Source: Ignavibacteriota bacterium
Lineage (GTDB): Bacteria; Bacteroidota; Ignavibacteria; UBA10030; UBA6906
DNA: 64,000 bases
Reading direction: 5' to 3'
NCBI GenBank assembly: GCA_016707525.1
Contig: JADJHP010000002.1
Location: forward strand, 442,501 to 506,500
Shown: piece by piece, positions 18,399 through 28,585 of the stretch
Layout of the letters: every line of letters starts with the position of its first letter
Position numbering within the stretch: the stretch's first letter is position 1
Translations under genes and position numbers: made by a program
The notes under the pieces: model-generated
Told to the model about the DNA's origin: nothing
Seen by the model: the letters and a program-made list of their open reading frames with translations, nothing else
Databases searched by the model: none

Positions 18399-21300
18399 AT
18401 GAAACGACTTGTCATCATTCTCCTCATGTTGCTCCTGACCGGTGCGCTTGCGTCGGCCCGTGACGACGGACGCCGTCCGGCGGACCCATCGCGGCTCGCG
18501 AAGACCACCGGTTCTCCCGTCTACACCTACATGAACATCAACAACATCTCAACGGTCTACAGGAACGACGGGACCTCGGACATCGATGTTGCGCAGCAGA
18601 ACTCGGGACTGGTGTTCCCGAAGGGAAGCAGGAAGACCGCGATGTATTCGAGCGGGTTGCTCTGGGCCGCACGCATCGCAGGTGATCCGCAGGTGCGTGT
18701 CGGTGGAGCCGGACACCGCTCGGGCCTGCAGCCCGGCCGGATCCTGCCGAACGGCTCACCGGAGGATCCGAACCTCGCGCACGTGCGGATCTACCGCGTA
18801 CGGCCGGACTACAGGACCGCCGACCTGAGCGCGGAGATCGCCGACGAGAGACGGACCGCAGCGGAGATCCGTGGTCAGTACGCCACGGACTGGCAGGAGT
18901 GGCCGGCACAGTATGGCGCTCCCTACAAGGATGTCGATAGCAACGGGACATTCGATCCAAGTGTTGACGTTCCCGGTTTTCCGGGCGCAGACCAGACCAT
19001 CTGGTATGTTGCGAATGACCAGAACTCCACCAACACCTCGAATCTCTACGGAACGCAACCGCTGGGGATCGAGTGCCAGGTGACCAGCTGGGCCTATGCG
19101 CAGGAAGGGCCGCTCGGCAACATGGTCTTCAGGAGCTTTGTGCTCATCAATAAGAGCAGTCAGCGGCTCGATAGCATGGTCGTAGCCATGTGGTCGGATC
19201 CGGACCTCGGGTTTGCGGAAGATGACTACGTTGGGTGTGATACCTCGCTGAGTCTGGGGTTCATCTACAACGCGTCGAACGTGGATCAGACGTACGGTTC
19301 GCTTCCGCCGCCGGCCGCGGGGTTCGACTTCTTCCAGGGGCCGATCGTCGCAGAGGCCGGGGCCACGGCCACGTTCCGCGGGAAGTACATCCAGGGGTAC
19401 AAGAACCTGCCGATGACCTCGTTCTTCTATTTCATCCGGGCAGATCAGACGCTTGCGGATCCGGTGCAGGCGGACCCCGCCGGAGCAACGCAGATGTACA
19501 ACTTCATGCGCGGCAAGGTCGGCTTGACCGGACAGTACTTCCTGGACCCTCAGGGAAATCCGACGACCTACGTGTTGACGGGTGATCCCGTTGCGGGTAC
19601 CGGCTGGCTCGACGGCCAGCAATATCCTGCCGGTGACCGTCGTATGGGCCTTGCATCCGGTCCCTTCAGCATGGCCCCGGGCGACACGCAGGAAGTGGTG
19701 ATCGCCGAGATCTGTGCCGGGGCGATCCCCGGTGTCGATCGACTGACGGCCATCAACCTGCTCAAGTTCTATGACAAGTCGGCACAGCTGGCCTACGATA
19801 ACTTCTTCAGCTTGCCTGCGCCGCCGTCAGCACCAAAGGTGACCGTCACGGAACTGGATGAAGAGATCCTCTTGAATTGGGGATCCGATCAGGCGGCTGT
19901 TGCGGCGACCGAGGGCACGGACAACCGGGGATTCAAGTTCCAGGGCTACAACGTCTACCAGCTCCCGTCGGCCGGTGCCACGATCACCGAAGGGAAGCGG
20001 ATCGCTGTCTACGATCTGGCAGGTGATGGCATCACCCGCGTCACGGACCAGGTGTTCGACCCCGCCGTCGGCGTTGTCACATCCAAGGTGGTGCAGCTCG
20101 GAACAGACAGCGGGATCAAGCGCTTCGTCAGCGTGAATGCGGACGCCTTGAAAGGTGGGACCCCGTTGGTGAACGGGCTGCGGTACTTTTTCGCCGTGAC
20201 GTCCTACGCCTACAATGCCGATCCGAACGCGGTACCGAACAACCTGGAGAACCCGCTGCAGATCATCACGGCCGTCCCGCATGCAAATGATCCGGGTGTG
20301 CGCTACAGTGGCGCCGCGGGTGATACGGTGCAGCCGGTCAGCCATGCGGGAGCAGCGATGGGAGCGTCGTGCCGATCGTTGTCGATCCCGGACGGACCAG
20401 CGGTCAGAACTACAAAGTGAAGTTCGAGGACAACGCCGGGACGGTCACGTGGAAACTGGTCAATGTGTCACGTGGCGATACGGTGCTGCGGGGACAGACG
20501 AACCAGTCCGGCGATGACGATTATCTCGTGGTGGATGGCCTGCAGGTGAAAGTGCTTGGCCCACCCGCAGGCATGAGGGGATACGCGACCGCAGCCAATG
20601 GGCAGCGCGATATCACGTTCGCGGGTGCGGATCCGAACGGTAGCTTTGCCGACCTCGAGGGGTACAGCCATGCGATCGGCAATGCGTTCGGGCACTGGTT
20701 CAGCGGGTCGACAGTGACGCCCGACCGTCTCAAGAACGTGGAGATCCGGTTCGCGGACGCGGACGGCACCTGGGATCCGAAGGCGGCACAGACGGGGAAT
20801 TTCTCGAAGGCGTACCGGTATGTGCGCAGCGCTGCGAATGCAGCAGCAAAACCGGAGTTCGCGCCGTGGATCGTCAATGCGGGCGCCGGGTATGCCTATC
20901 AAGACTACAATTACAGCGTTCCTTTTGCAGCGTACGATATGGAGTCGAATCCGCCGCGGCGCCTTGCGGTTGGCCATCTGGAGAACAACCAGCCGAACGG
21001 CACGGTGGACGGCCGGTACTGGCCTCCGGCACATACCGACGCGGATGTTGACAACGCCGCCGGCGGGCGGACGCGCGAATGGTTCTTCATCTTCGATGCG
21101 CCGTACACCGAGACGCCGGAAGCAGCACTGCAGGTCGACATCCTGAACGAGACCACACCGATGTTGTGGTGGGGGATCGTGACCCGGCGGGCGGTGGACC
21201 CGAATCTCGCTGGTAATTTCCGGTCCTCCACGGTCTTCACCATCCAGGCGAACCATGTCAACGGCGTGAGCGATGAATTCTCCTTCACGGCGCCGGCGGT

Positions 21301-21649
21301 GACCTTTGATGCCGCGGCAGCCAAGGCTGATGTCGGGCAGATCAATGTGTTCCCGAATCCCTACTATGGCGTGAACACCGAGGAGATCAACAAATACAAC
21401 CGGTTCGTGACGTTCTCCCACCTTCCGCGGGAAGCGAGGATCCGCATTTATAACCTCGCCGGCGTGCAGGTGCGCGACATCCAGAAGAATTCCGCATCGC
21501 AGTTCGAGCGGTGGGATCTGGCGAACGAGTCCGGACTCCCGGTCGGGAGCGGACTCTATATCGTGCACATCGACATGCCCGCGCTCGGATCGACGAAGAT
21601 CCTGAAGCTGGCGGTTGTGCAGGAACAACAGATACTCGATCGGTTCTAA
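18399..21649 (+). CDS. Large secreted surface protein with C-terminal sorting domain (one frame disruption)
   Basis: Signal peptide 1-20. The rest (about 1080 residues when repaired) is beta-rich with a fibronectin-like segment near 470-640 (VTELDEEILLNW, FQGYNVYQL) and a C-terminal Por-type sorting domain with FPNPYYG and RIYNLAG motifs. The first frame (18399-20420) ends in a spurious tail. Adding one A beside position 20351 gives HAGSSDGSVVPIVVDPGRTSG and joins smoothly to the frame that ends at 21649. Such proteins follow a TonB receptor and precede a PorV-like protein in Ignavibacteria-type operons; the role is not known. It is probably exported by a type IX-like system. Confidence 0.8.
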
Positions 21650-21662
21650 AGGACATCATCCC

Positions 21663-22697
21663 ATGAAAACTACCTATCGTTCTGTGAGCATCCTTGCCCT
21701 GGCGGCCTTCATGGCGTCGGCGGCGATGGGCGGCGCCGGGAACCGCGCGGGTACCAGCGGTGCGACCGAGTTGCTCATCCCCGTGGGCACACGTGACATC
21801 TCCCTTGGCGGTGCCACGATCGCAACGACACGCGGCATCGAAGCATTGCACTATAATCCGGCCGCACTCGGCCAGATGAAGAACAGTGCCACGGTCTATG
21901 TCTCGCACATGAGCTACATCGCGGATATCGGCATCAACTACGGTGCCATCGCCGCGAATTTCGAGGGCTTCGGCGTGCTGGCGCTGAACCTGAAGGCATT
22001 GGACGTTGGTGATATTCCGGTCACGACCACGACCAACCCTGACGGCACGGGCAAGACCTTTGCGCCACAGTTCTTCAGCGTCGGACTCACGTTCTCCCGC
22101 ATGCTGAATGACCGCATCGGTGTTGGTGTGACGTCGAAGATCATCACCGAGCGGATGGGCGATGTGAGTGCGTCTGGAGTTGCGTTTGATATTGGCGTGA
22201 TGTATGATAACATGGCTGCGATCAACGGGCTGAGCCTTGGCATCGCCGTGAAGAATATCGGGCCGTCCATGCAGTTCGGCGGATCCGGACTTCTGACACA
22301 GGCGACCGTGGATGCACAGCACCGGCCGGACGGCATCTATCAGGTCCAGACCGCCGCGTTCGAACTCCCGTCATCCATCGAGTTCGGACTCGGGTATCGC
22401 CAGGGCATCGATGACGCCAACTCCCTCGAAATGTCGGGCGCGTTCCAGAGCAACAACTTCTCCGACGACGAGTACAAGCTCGGCATGGAGTACTCCTATC
22501 AGGACCTCTTCTTCGTGCGCGGCGGGTACAACTTCGCTCAGAAGGAGACCGATGAGCGGCAGTTCCTGTTCGGTGCCAGCTTCGGCGCCGGCGTGAAGTA
22601 TGCCCTCGGGAACATGGACATCAGTGTGGACTACGCCTACCGTTCGGTGAAGGTGTTCGATGCCAACCATGTCTTCTCGGTGAAGCTGGGATTCTAG
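21663..22697 (+). CDS. PorV/PorQ-like outer membrane protein (UPF0164 family)
   Basis: 344 residues. Start at 21663 (MKTTYRS) with AGGA upstream; the longer frame overlaps the previous gene. Signal peptide ending near A23. The N-terminus has the family hallmark (GATELLIPVGTRDISLGGA, LHYNPAALG) and the rest alternates strands like an FadL-type barrel, ending in F. PorV is the outer membrane shuttle that receives type IX cargo and passes it to the attachment complex. Placement directly after a cargo-like protein fits. A large hairpin follows, so it ends the operon. Confidence 0.9.
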   Translation: MKTTYRSVSILALAAFMASAAMGGAGNRAGTSGATELLIPVGTRDISLGGATIATTRGIEALHYNPAALGQMKNSATVYVSHMSYIADIGINYGAIAANFEGFGVLALNLKALDVGDIPVTTTTNPDGTGKTFAPQFFSVGLTFSRMLNDRIGVGVTSKIITERMGDVSASGVAFDIGVMYDNMAAINGLSLGIAVKNIGPSMQFGGSGLLTQATVDAQHRPDGIYQVQTAAFELPSSIEFGLGYRQGIDDANSLEMSGAFQSNNFSDDEYKLGMEYSYQDLFFVRGGYNFAQKETDERQFLFGASFGAGVKYALGNMDISVDYAYRSVKVFDANHVFSVKLGF

Positions 22698-22797
22698 CAG
22701 CGGCAGGGAAGAGGGAAGCCGGAGGAAGAGCAGCAAAGGAGAGGTCGTGTGGCGGGCGGTACGCATAGGACACGGACCGTCTGCCTCCGGCCCATCT

Positions 22798-22850
22798 GAT
22801 GAGAGATGCGTGCAACGAGCAGCATGCGGGCTCGTTGCACGCTTCTCATC
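22798..22850 (+). terminator. Long hairpin terminator of the TonB/PorV operon
   Basis: A perfect 13-base stem (22808-22820 with 22830-22842) extended by a further seven paired bases after a short bulge (22798-22804 with 22844-22850). No T run, but it is the strongest hairpin between the PorV-like gene and the next gene. Confidence 0.6.
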
Positions 22851-22891
22851 AGGCGTGACCATGATCCTCAGCACAGCAAGGAGTCAGCGTC

Positions 22892-23722
22892 ATGGGTATG
22901 CTTCTGATGCTTCTGGGTCTTCTCGGCGGGCAGCCGGACACCACGACGTTGTTCCGGGCGGAAAGGGAGTTTGCTGCGCGGGCACTGACGCATGGCGTTG
23001 ATTCCGCCTTCCTCGGTGCACTTGCCCCCGATGCCGTGCTGTTCCGTCCGGGCCCGGTGAATGGCCCGAAGTGGATCCGCGAGCATCCCGGCAAACGTTC
23101 GACACGTCTTGTGTGGGGTCCGCGGGCCGGTGCCGTGTCTGCTGCGGGTGACGTCGGAGTGACGACGGGTCCATGGAGCCTCACCGATACGGCAAAGCCG
23201 GATGCGTCACCCTGGCACGGACACTTTCTCTCCATCTGGGAGCGGCAAGGGAACGGAGAGTGGAAGGTCGCCGTGGATATCGGGATCGCACATCCTCTGC
23301 CCGCTCCCGACGCCATGATGGGCCGGTTCGACCAGCACCTGTGGGGCGACGTGCCGGCCGGGCCTGCGGGAAGCAGTACGAGTGATGCGTTATTGAAAGC
23401 GGAAGAGGAACTCCTGCTCGCGATCGACCGCGCAGGGACGCGCACGCCTTTCCTGGATCGCATCGCTCCGGATGCCGTGTTCTTCCGGAATGGCGAGCCA
23501 CCCATCACCGACCACGGCCGGATCAAGAAGCTGGTGGGAGAGACGATGTCCCCATTCGCATGGCGGCCGGCGAAAGCTGCGGTCGCTTCCTCCGGCGACC
23601 TTGCCTATTCGTACGGATCGTACGTTGCCGGGAATGAGCGGGGGAACTACATCAGGGTGTGGAGACTATCACCGCAGGGGGATTGGCTGATCCTCATGGA
23701 TCTGACCGACCCGGATGCCTGA
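22892..23722 (+). CDS. Tandem SnoaL-like (DUF4440) protein
   Basis: 276 residues with a short hydrophobic N-terminus (MGMLLMLLGLLGG) that may be a signal peptide. Two similar halves follow, about 18-135 and 165-275; both contain the pattern F-x-x-x-(L/I)-APDAV-F-(R/F)-x-G and end in W-x-(V/I)-x-x-D, typical of the NTF2/SnoaL fold. I infer an internal duplication. The fold occurs in enzymes and binding proteins, so no reaction can be assigned. AAGGAG lies nine bases before the ATG. Confidence 0.75.
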   Translation: MGMLLMLLGLLGGQPDTTTLFRAEREFAARALTHGVDSAFLGALAPDAVLFRPGPVNGPKWIREHPGKRSTRLVWGPRAGAVSAAGDVGVTTGPWSLTDTAKPDASPWHGHFLSIWERQGNGEWKVAVDIGIAHPLPAPDAMMGRFDQHLWGDVPAGPAGSSTSDALLKAEEELLLAIDRAGTRTPFLDRIAPDAVFFRNGEPPITDHGRIKKLVGETMSPFAWRPAKAAVASSGDLAYSYGSYVAGNERGNYIRVWRLSPQGDWLILMDLTDPDA

Positions 23723-23731
23723 CCCGGGCGT

Positions 23732-24196
23732 TCAACCGATCGCTTGATGTGCAAGGTGCCCGCCGGGGAGCCAGTCCTCGCCGACACCATAGATGTGCCG
23801 CAGATGCCAGAGCACGCCGGGCTTCGGGAGACACACGTCCTTTTCCCATCGCTCCACCGCGACCCAGGAATACCCGATCTTGCCGGCTGCTTCGCGCAGC
23901 GTCAGGCCCGCACCTATCCGTGCTCCGCGGAGCCGCTGCCCGAATGTTGCACCGAACCGTTTCGCGTTCATCAGACGGTCGATCACCGCATCCACCTCGC
24001 TACGCTTCCCGTCGGAGACCGGTATCCGTTCGTACAACACCTGCCAGACGTACTGCCGCGAAACGCCAAGTTGCATGGCAACATCGGTGATCGTGATCCC
24101 CCAGGGGCGCATACGGTGACGTGCATCGGCACCCCAGGAATCGCTGTGCGGACGCTCCCTCTTGCCGAGGGAAATGATGGGCGTGGTGTGTTCCAT
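23732..24196 (-). CDS. Double helix-turn-helix transcriptional regulator
   Basis: 154 residues with two DNA-binding motifs. The first (about 33-60, ITDVAMQLGVSRQYVWQVLY) resembles a small Cro/MerR-like HTH; the second (about 85-140, LRGARIGAGLTLREAAGKIG, then VAVERWE) is a classical XRE/Cro HTH. No ligand or protease domain. A shorter start at M29 is possible. It converges with the SnoaL-like gene (9-base gap) and follows the lipoprotein gene on the same strand. Target genes unknown. Two recognition helices in one chain suggest binding to asymmetric or extended operators. Confidence 0.75.
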   Translation of the reverse strand: MEHTTPIISLGKRERPHSDSWGADARHRMRPWGITITDVAMQLGVSRQYVWQVLYERIPVSDGKRSEVDAVIDRLMNAKRFGATFGQRLRGARIGAGLTLREAAGKIGYSWVAVERWEKDVCLPKPGVLWHLRHIYGVGEDWLPGGHLAHQAIG

Positions 24197-24307
24197 GGAT
24201 AGTCCATGATACCATCCCTGGCACCAGTTCCCAAACTGAACGAGACAGAATGCAGATGGTTGAGACGAGTCGCGGGAAAACCCCGACGACTTCCCACAGC
24301 CTTCTGT

Positions 24308-27306
24308 TCAGCGCATCAGGAACCCGATCGCCGCCTTCATGAGGGCTTCACGGTCCGCCCGCTGTATCAGGGTTTCGAACGGGAACCCGAAAAGGACAAG
24401 TGAGGCGTCTCCCTTGTACCCGACCGCAGCACTGATACCGTTCTCCGCATAGCGCATCAGGATGCGTCCGCCCCGAACAGGCCCGATCCCCTCCGGTGCA
24501 TCCACCAGGTAGAGCGAGTCGCTGAGCGCCGTGTTGAACTGTACGGTCGTCCCCGCCGGGAGGAATTGGGTGTCCACGCTTGCAACCATCCCGCTCCAGG
24601 ACGCATGGCCGGCGACCAGAACGGTCTTCAGAGTTTCACGGCTGAAACGGATCCCGCTGCTGTCACCCTTCGGCGCTGACCACAGATCTTCTGCCCACTT
24701 GCTGCCGGACACCATGAGGCGTCCGCCTCCGGCCAGGTACCTCGTGACCGCATTCCGCAGCGGAACCGGAAACGCCTCGAACCGGACACCGTGGAGGGAG
24801 TCGAGGAGCGGACGCACCCGCGGTGTCGCACACTCTTTGCCGAGGATCAGGTCCACGACGGCAAACTGCGGGAGCAGGACCATCGAATCCATCACGGCTT
24901 CGTCGCTGCATGATACGAAGGATCTTCCTGCAGCACGGATCGCTGCGCCATGGATCGCCGGAAAATCGAAGGTGTTGCCGGCCACGATCCGCGTCTCATC
25001 ATCGGCATAGCTTGCCCCGAATCCCGGGTCGTCGTTGGACCGGAAGGAGGATGCGGGCCGGAAGTCGTGTTGCCTGCCGCTGAAGTTGTAATCGGTCCGG
25101 TCCGGCACTCCTGCATCGACCATGTTCAGGAAGCCGGCGAATTCCGGCGTCGTGACCGTTGCGGGGGCAGCGATGCGGTCGAATCCATTCACGATGAGGA
25201 TGGGTTTGTCATCGCCGGGGACACGGCAGACCGACACGATCTCCGAGGGCATGCTCTGTCCGCCGTCGTTTACCGCGCACACTTTGAATCCGTACAACAC
25301 CCCGGACGCGGGTCCGGCATCCTCCATACGGGCGATTCGACCAGGCGGCCATTGTCGAATCCACCATCACCCGTGCGGACATAGACCACATACCGGTCGG
25401 GGACGGCGGTCGGCTCAAGCGGGTCGATGACCGGTTGCCAGCGCAGGAGCACACCGCCCGTGGATGTGAACTCGGCGGCGAGGTGGTCCACCGGGAGGGG
25501 TTGCACCGTCGGGGCAGGCCCGGCAGGATCCGCGAGATAGCGCAGCATCGACTTATAGATCGCCCGCGACACATCGAACCTGAATTGCGGATCGAGCATG
25601 AACTTCATGTCCAGGAAATTCTGGTGCGACAGAAGTTCGAGGAGCACGCCGGGGAAATTGGGCCGCACGGCCTCGCTGTAGTCCGCGTTCCGCAGATCAC
25701 GCCGGCGCCACGCCGGATCGTGCAGCCGCCGGATGTCGTCCACGATCTGGGTCTGCATGATATCCGCAAGGTCCCTGTTCGCAAGGCGCGACACCCCGTC
25801 AGGGAATACCCGTGCCGAATCATAGCCCTCCACGCTGTAGATCAGCAGTGTGCCGATCGTTGTATCGTTCTTCGTGATGCCTGCGTCCGTGTGGAAGGCA
25901 AGTGACAGGTCGATCGGTATGCCCAGGCCGGGAACGGAACGGTCGCGGTTCGGGCCGTACGGAGCACCGTACAGGAAGTTGCCGTACTCTGCCCTGCTCT
26001 GATAGTCGTCCTTATAATCGTTGGTGTTGCCGTTCATGTTGTAGACCAGGGTGTCCGGCATCCCGGAGAATTGCAGGTAGTAGCGGGCACCCTCGAGGAA
26101 ACGGGGCCGCCCGCTGGTCTTGCCCTCGCGCTCCACAACACCCATACCGCCGCCGAAACGCACGGCATCCGCACTGAGCCGGAGTCCGGGTATCGACCCC
26201 GCAGTTGTCAGGAGCACGCTGCCGCTGTCGGGTTGCGCACCCTTGCGGAATGTGAACGTGCCGAGGTAGTGCCAGGTGCCACCGCCCACGTGCTGGTCGA
26301 CCCTGAATTCCGTGCTGCCTCCGGCATGATAGACCGTGTACCGTGCATCGTGCGTACTGCTATCCGACGACTGCCACGTGATGGACACGGCGTACGATCC
26401 ATACACCGGGATGTCCGGTATCCAGCGGATGCTTCCGTTGCCCTGAAGGTCGGTGCGGGTCCATCGGGAGGTGCCGAGCGTGAACGGATTGATGTTCGCG
26501 GGGTACGAGCGCGCGGCACGGAACCCTGCGGGGAGGATGCGCCATGCATCCTGCCGCGGCAGGATCTTCTCTGAAGATCCCGCAGGGACCGAATCGTTGT
26601 CGATGGTCACTTCGTGTGGTTGCGTGTCCCGTTCGCGCGGAAGGAAGACGCGCGCTCCCGCGTTCTCGATCATCGGTACGAGATAGGGGAGCGTGAACGA
26701 TAATGGCCCGAGATCCTCGACGGATTGGAAGAGGCGTGGACGTTGCCACTCCCACCGCTTCTCACCCGCGCTGTAGTACCAACCGTGACTGTGCCAGAGG
26801 AGGATATTCCTGTTCTGCAGTCCGCGCGATGGGTAGGCGGGTTGACTGGTGTTGAGTACGACGGGCTCGGGGCGGGGGAGATGATAGCGCGGGATGCGTG
26901 TCGTGTCGATCGGTGCAGCCGGTCTCCGGTACACATTGGGCACAAGTTCGGCGAGTGGCACGCCGAGCGAGCGCACATCGAATTGGTATGTTGCGAACTC
27001 TTCGCCGAAATATCCACGCACACCCGCGAGCACCCGGTCGACCACATCCGGCCGCACCGGTTGTCCTGCGAATTCCTTGCTCAGCGCGATGTGCACCACC
27101 CGGGTGGAATCATCGATCCGCAGTGAATCCAGCTTCGAACCGGGCGGGGCAGGGAACGAGAGCTCTGCCCTGGAGAGGGCCAGTCCGAAGGAGCGTTCAC
27201 GCTCCTGGTGCGTCGGTACCGTCGCCACACACCCCGCCAGCACAACGGCGAACGTGCACGCGATGATGTATCGGTCAAGAGAGGGACGAACAGGTCTGAT
27301 GGTCAT
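24308..27306 (-). CDS. Amidase/xanthan-lyase-like lipoprotein with golvesin-like domain (one frame disruption)
   Basis: Start at 27306 gives a lipoprotein signal peptide with lipobox VLAGC; longer starts read into non-coding sequence. The N-terminal half has amidase_3-like landmarks (HSHGWYY, AFHTDAG, LLELLSHQN), interrupted by an inserted golvesin/CBM-like beta domain (HDARYTVYHAGG, VDQHVGGGTWHYLGTF). A fibronectin-like domain and an amidotransferase-like fold (ILIVNGFDRI, GGGRLMVSGSKW) follow. Proteins with this order are commonly labelled xanthan lyase or N-acetylmuramoyl-L-alanine amidase in Bacteroidota. One missing base near 25339-25342 splits the gene; a repair reads smoothly into MEDAGPASG. 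Expected at the outer membrane. Confidence 0.8.
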
Positions 27307-27403
27307 AACGGGTGCCCTGTGCAAAGGATGGAGCGGTCCGGCCGGAGCATCGGCTGTATCCCCGATGCCGGCCGGGTGAGTCATATCAGTGCGAAGAACG
27401 GTT

Positions 27404-27420
27404 CCCGCCCCGGAGGCGGG
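27404..27420 (-). terminator. Weak hairpin after aldo/keto reductase gene
   Basis: CCCGCC at 27404-27409 pairs with GGCGGG at 27415-27420. It lies 17 bases past the reductase stop on the minus strand. No T run. Confidence 0.35.
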
Positions 27421-27436
27421 CACATGGGGCAGGGGA

Positions 27437-28414
27437 TCAGTCCGGGTCAGAGTAGAAGTTCTTATCCCAGGCGTGATGGCGCAATTCCTCGATGATCGCC
27501 GCGGGGAGTTGCCGTCCATCGGACACGGCGCAGTTGCTGTCGACGTTGCGTACCGAGCGCATGCCCGGGATCACCGTGGCGACAGCCGGGTGATGAAGGC
27601 AGAAGCGAAGTGCCAGTTCCGGCAATGTCGTGGCTTCCTTCCCGAGCACCGTACGGAGCCTCTCGACCCGGTTGAACACCTGTTGCTTCCGGTCGCCCTT
27701 GAAATATCTGTTGCGCCAATCCCCGGGGGGAAATGTTGTATCCGGGCGGATAGTGCCGGTCAGGGCTCCCTCATCGAAGGGGCACCGAACGATAACACCA
27801 ACGTTGTTGGCATGGCATACCGGGAACAGATCATCCTCAGGTTCTTGATCGAAGATATTATAGATGACCTGGACAGCATCGATCTTCCCGGAACGGACGG
27901 CTTTCACCGCGTTGGAGGGTTGGTGGTCGTTGATGGAGATGCCGATACTTCTGATCTTTCCCTCGGATTTCAGGGTGCTGACCGCCTCATACCACTCCGC
28001 CACGTCCGTCCAGTCGTCCAGCCAAACATGCAGCTGCTGAAGGTCGATCGTCTCGACCCCCAGGTTCTTCAGGCTCTTCTCGGTCGACTCTATTATATGG
28101 CTGTACGGAAAGGCCTTCCCCAGCGGCGTGCCGGTACGGGCGGGCCAGCCCATGTTCTTCGGAGGGATCTTCGTCGCTATGTACATCGGACCCGGTCGTT
28201 CCTTGAGGAACTTCCCGATCAGCTGCTCGCTATGCCCCTCACCGTACACCAGGGCGGTATCCAGGAAATTCATGCCGAGATCCGCAGCGCGATGGAGGGC
28301 TCTGAGGGATTCCTGATCCTCGGCCCCGAGCCACATTGTTCCGCCCATCCCCCACGTACCGAATCCGATCTCTGAGATCTTGAGGCCGGTTCGCCCGAGT
28401 ATCCGCTCTTGCAT
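27437..28414 (-). CDS. Aldo/keto reductase
   Basis: 325 residues. Start at 28414 (MQERILGRTGLKIS) is chosen because it matches the family N-terminus; upstream codons are non-coding. The catalytic tetrad is present: D52, Y57, K82 and H129. The NADPH-binding C-terminal part has VIPGMRSVRNVD. The family reduces aldehydes, ketones or sugars; this member resembles the YajO/Tas-like group. It has its own promoter (28502-28530) and is divergent from the FHA-transglycosylase gene. Substrate unknown. Confidence 0.93.
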   Translation of the reverse strand: MQERILGRTGLKISEIGFGTWGMGGTMWLGAEDQESLRALHRAADLGMNFLDTALVYGEGHSEQLIGKFLKERPGPMYIATKIPPKNMGWPARTGTPLGKAFPYSHIIESTEKSLKNLGVETIDLQQLHVWLDDWTDVAEWYEAVSTLKSEGKIRSIGISINDHQPSNAVKAVRSGKIDAVQVIYNIFDQEPEDDLFPVCHANNVGVIVRCPFDEGALTGTIRPDTTFPPGDWRNRYFKGDRKQQVFNRVERLRTVLGKEATTLPELALRFCLHHPAVATVIPGMRSVRNVDSNCAVSDGRQLPAAIIEELRHHAWDKNFYSDPD

Positions 28415-28501
28415 TCGATGATCCCCGTGAAAAAAGACAAAAAGCCCCGGTCCCGCCCGAACGGGCATCCCTGAGGCAGAATTGAGGTCCGCAGAATGTA
28501 A

Positions 28502-28530
28502 AGTATAGCAACACGACCTTACAAACACAA
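28502..28530 (-). promoter_or_regulatory. Promoter of aldo/keto reductase gene
   Basis: On the minus strand TTGTGT (28525-28530), 17-base spacer, TATACT (28502-28507). It predicts a leader of about 80 bases before the ATG at 28414. Confidence 0.6.
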
Positions 28531-28551
28531 GCCTGCGCGAGGAATCTCTGC

Positions 28552-28580
28552 TTGTGCATTGATCTCGCATTTAGTAGATT
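28552..28580 (+). promoter_or_regulatory. Promoter of FHA-transglycosylase gene, probably leaderless
   Basis: TTGTGC at 28552-28557, 17-base spacer, TAGATT at 28575-28580. The expected start site falls at about 28586-28587, on the ATG itself, so the message would have no leader. There is also no Shine-Dalgarno sequence. Confidence 0.55.
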
Positions 28581-28585
28581 GCGCC

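Noticed and set aside
22698..22797. Small RNA gene after the PorV-like gene
   Set aside because: Only the terminator hairpin is supported; no promoter seen before it.
23732..24196. HTH gene as part of a toxin-antitoxin or prophage module
   Set aside because: No toxin, integrase or phage gene adjacent.
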